A DNA stretch of 64,000 bases from Saprospiraceae bacterium UBA3362 (GTDB lineage: Bacteria; Bacteroidota; Bacteroidia; Chitinophagales; Saprospiraceae). The first letter of the stretch is position 1, and each line of letters begins with the position of its first letter. Where the stretch lies: assembly GCA_002360455.1 (NCBI GenBank), contig DEQQ01000034.1:12471-76470 (forward strand). The letters are read 5' to 3'. The translations under genes were made by a program, and so were the position numbers. The notes under the pieces were generated by a model. That model was given only the letters and a program-made list of their open reading frames with translations, ran no database searches and was not told where the DNA came from. This document shows positions 62,679 through 64,000 of the stretch, piece after piece.

Positions 62679-64000
62679 ATGAAAAAGCTTATAGTTTGTT
62701 TTTTGATATTAATGAGCTCAAGTGCTTATGCACAGAGCTATTTTAGTAAAGTATATCCTGTAAAACTAAAAAATAAAGATACCGTAAATATGTATCCCAA
62801 TTTTTTATTATCCATATTAGAGTTAGACTCTTTTATATATGCAGTAGGTTATTCAGCAGACACAAGCCATAAAAACGATGGGAATGAGGTTGGAACAGGA
62901 TTTTATAAATTTGATTTGAATGGAGAATTGGTCGAATACTATAGAGTACCGGATCCAGAGGGACAACGATTTTCACCTCAAGGCGGATTGTGTACGTTCG
63001 ATGGAATAAATTTTTATACCGGAATTCATAACAGGTCACAGTCAGTTTCAATATTAGGATTCAATTTTTTAACTAAAGCATTTTCTACAATAACAGTAAA
63101 TAATTCATTAAATCCTGGAGGATATATTACCAAAACATTATTGCAAAAAACAGAAGATAGTTGTTTTATAATAATGAGCACAGTGGAACCGCCAGAAGGC
63201 TATCAGTATAAAATACAAATTACCAAAATAGGTATTAATAGTAAAATTTATTGGCAAAAAATAGTAGGAAAACCAACAAATAGATATTATAAAAATTTTG
63301 CATATAGTACTTATAAAGATTTAGCAGGTAATTATTATTTTGGTATTGGATACCACAACTACAATGGGATCATCAATTACCCCAAATTTGAATCCATAGT
63401 ATATAAGTTCAGCCCTGAGGGAGACTTACTCAAGACCTACAATTCTCCACCGAGCAAAGGTTTTGGTCCGGTGTACGATATCTGCATAGATGAGGAGCAA
63501 ACCATTTTTTTGGCCTGTGATACGATATGGACTCCCAATGGTTTTCCATCTGCGGCAGCATCATACGGAGCCATTCAGGTATTAGACAGTAACATGAATT
63601 TTAAGAGATTATTAATAATAGACAATAAAAGAACTGGACAATTTGGAATTCTTAATCCGATAAAATTGATCAATTCCAATGACAACAAAGATTTAATTGG
63701 TGCATTCAGGGGCTTCGTGGATGACACATTTCTCTACCCGGGCGTACCATGGCCTTATCTGCATACCATAATCAACCTCAAGCAGATCCGGAAGGATGGG
63801 TCACTGAAGTGGAGCAGAAACTACCGCATCCGAGAAGGGAGAGATGATGGCCTGGTGTACGATCTCAAGGGAGATCAAGACAAGCAAGGATACTACATAG
63901 CAGCTTTTTCTTACAAGTATATGGATGAGGACAGCATCACAGAGCCATACTACATGCCATGGCTGCTGCATGTGGACAATGATGGCTGCGTAGTACCCGG
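62679..64000 (+). CDS. Secreted hypothetical protein, C-terminus cut by window edge
   Basis: ATG at 62679 opens a frame that runs off the window after 440 codons. Signal peptide about 1-18 (MKKLIVCFLILMSSSAYA, ends AQS). The body is beta-strand rich, with repeated patterns of FDLNGELVEYYR, KFSPEGDLLKTYN and IRKDGSLKWSRNY type, about 20-50 residues apart, which suggests a beta-propeller or similar repeat fold. No catalytic motif is visible. The last visible residues (LHVDNDGCVVPG) are typical of the end of such domains in T9SS cargo of this lineage, so a sorting domain probably follows. Base composition shifts from AT-rich to more GC-rich after about 63360. Confidence 0.8.
   Translation, partial: MKKLIVCFLILMSSSAYAQSYFSKVYPVKLKNKDTVNMYPNFLLSILELDSFIYAVGYSADTSHKNDGNEVGTGFYKFDLNGELVEYYRVPDPEGQRFSPQGGLCTFDGINFYTGIHNRSQSVSILGFNFLTKAFSTITVNNSLNPGGYITKTLLQKTEDSCFIIMSTVEPPEGYQYKIQITKIGINSKIYWQKIVGKPTNRYYKNFAYSTYKDLAGNYYFGIGYHNYNGIINYPKFESIVYKFSPEGDLLKTYNSPPSKGFGPVYDICIDEEQTIFLACDTIWTPNGFPSAAASYGAIQVLDSNMNFKRLLIIDNKRTGQFGILNPIKLINSNDNKDLIGAFRGFVDDTFLYPGVPWPYLHTIINLKQIRKDGSLKWSRNYRIREGRDDGLVYDLKGDQDKQGYYIAAFSYKYMDEDSITEPYYMPWLLHVDNDGCVVP

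Noticed and set aside
1..64000. CRISPR arrays, tRNA, rRNA, prophage
   Set aside because: I saw no regularly spaced direct repeats with unique spacers, no cloverleaf with CCA-type ends, and no phage structural genes. The absence of small structured RNAs cannot be excluded by eye.

Overview
This AT-rich window comes from a member of the Bacteroidota, most likely a Saprospiria/Chitinophagia-type lineage. The evidence is direct: several secreted proteins end in type IX secretion (T9SS) C-terminal sorting domains; promoters carry the Bacteroidota -7 box (TAnnTTTG) and genes lack Shine-Dalgarno sites; and lineage-typical families occur (GH3-like protein, TIGR02206 membrane protein, SPOR/OmpA lipoprotein-like protein, MsrB lipoprotein). 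Both ends are cut: a DPP IV-type peptidase runs off the left edge and a secreted protein runs off the right edge.

Layout. 1-5.3 kb (minus): DPP IV peptidase, then an rseP-hscB-aldehyde dehydrogenase operon. 5.6-9.3 kb (plus): a translationally coupled flavin/iron-sulfur oxidoreductase and a 2-oxoacid:ferredoxin oxidoreductase alpha chain with no beta chain beside it. 9.6-11.7 kb: ligA. 11.7-21 kb: an accessory stretch with a split gene, a small lipoprotein, an ECF sigma factor-cytochrome P460-Cys-rich-membrane protein operon, a flotillin/NfeD pair, two diverged copies of a hairpin-bearing repeat, and a decayed gene. 22-31.8 kb: rimO-msrB operon, SCP2 and OmpA/SPOR genes, lpd, and a large PKD-repeat metalloprotease. 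32.1-35.2 kb: an operon of a SET-domain protein, an ATP-grasp ligase and an ATP-grasp-SET fusion, the best candidate for an undescribed system. 35.4-39.3 kb: a repeat protein with a peptidoglycan-binding domain, DUF486 and priA. 39.3-46 kb: GH3, LolA-like, membrane protein, thioredoxin-like lipoprotein, SDR, pseudouridine synthase and a barnase/barstar pair. 46-55.3 kb (minus): a five-gene envelope cluster (two coiled-coil proteins, a solute-binding protein fused to OmpA, ABC permease and ATPase), then a secreted esterase, aspartate kinase and a zinc carboxypeptidase. 55.4-57.4 kb: dnaK with a sigma-54-like promoter. 57.5-59.4 kb: decayed DNA (GC-rich repeat, IS3-family remnant, poly-A run, 21-bp minisatellite). 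59.4-64 kb: a secreted M43-type metalloprotease and a second secreted protein.

How the genes work together. Housekeeping functions dominate (repair, replication restart, chaperones, Fe-S cluster assembly, tRNA/rRNA/ribosomal-protein modification). They are interleaved with envelope and secretion functions: RseP, LolA-like, OmpA/SPOR, the ABC/OmpA cluster and T9SS cargo proteases. The SET/ATP-grasp operon pairs peptide-bond-type ligases with lysine-methyltransferase-type domains, which suggests a modified peptide or a modified protein tail as product; this is inference. Many apparent TTG start codons lie inside TAnnTTTG boxes, so I moved several starts downstream.
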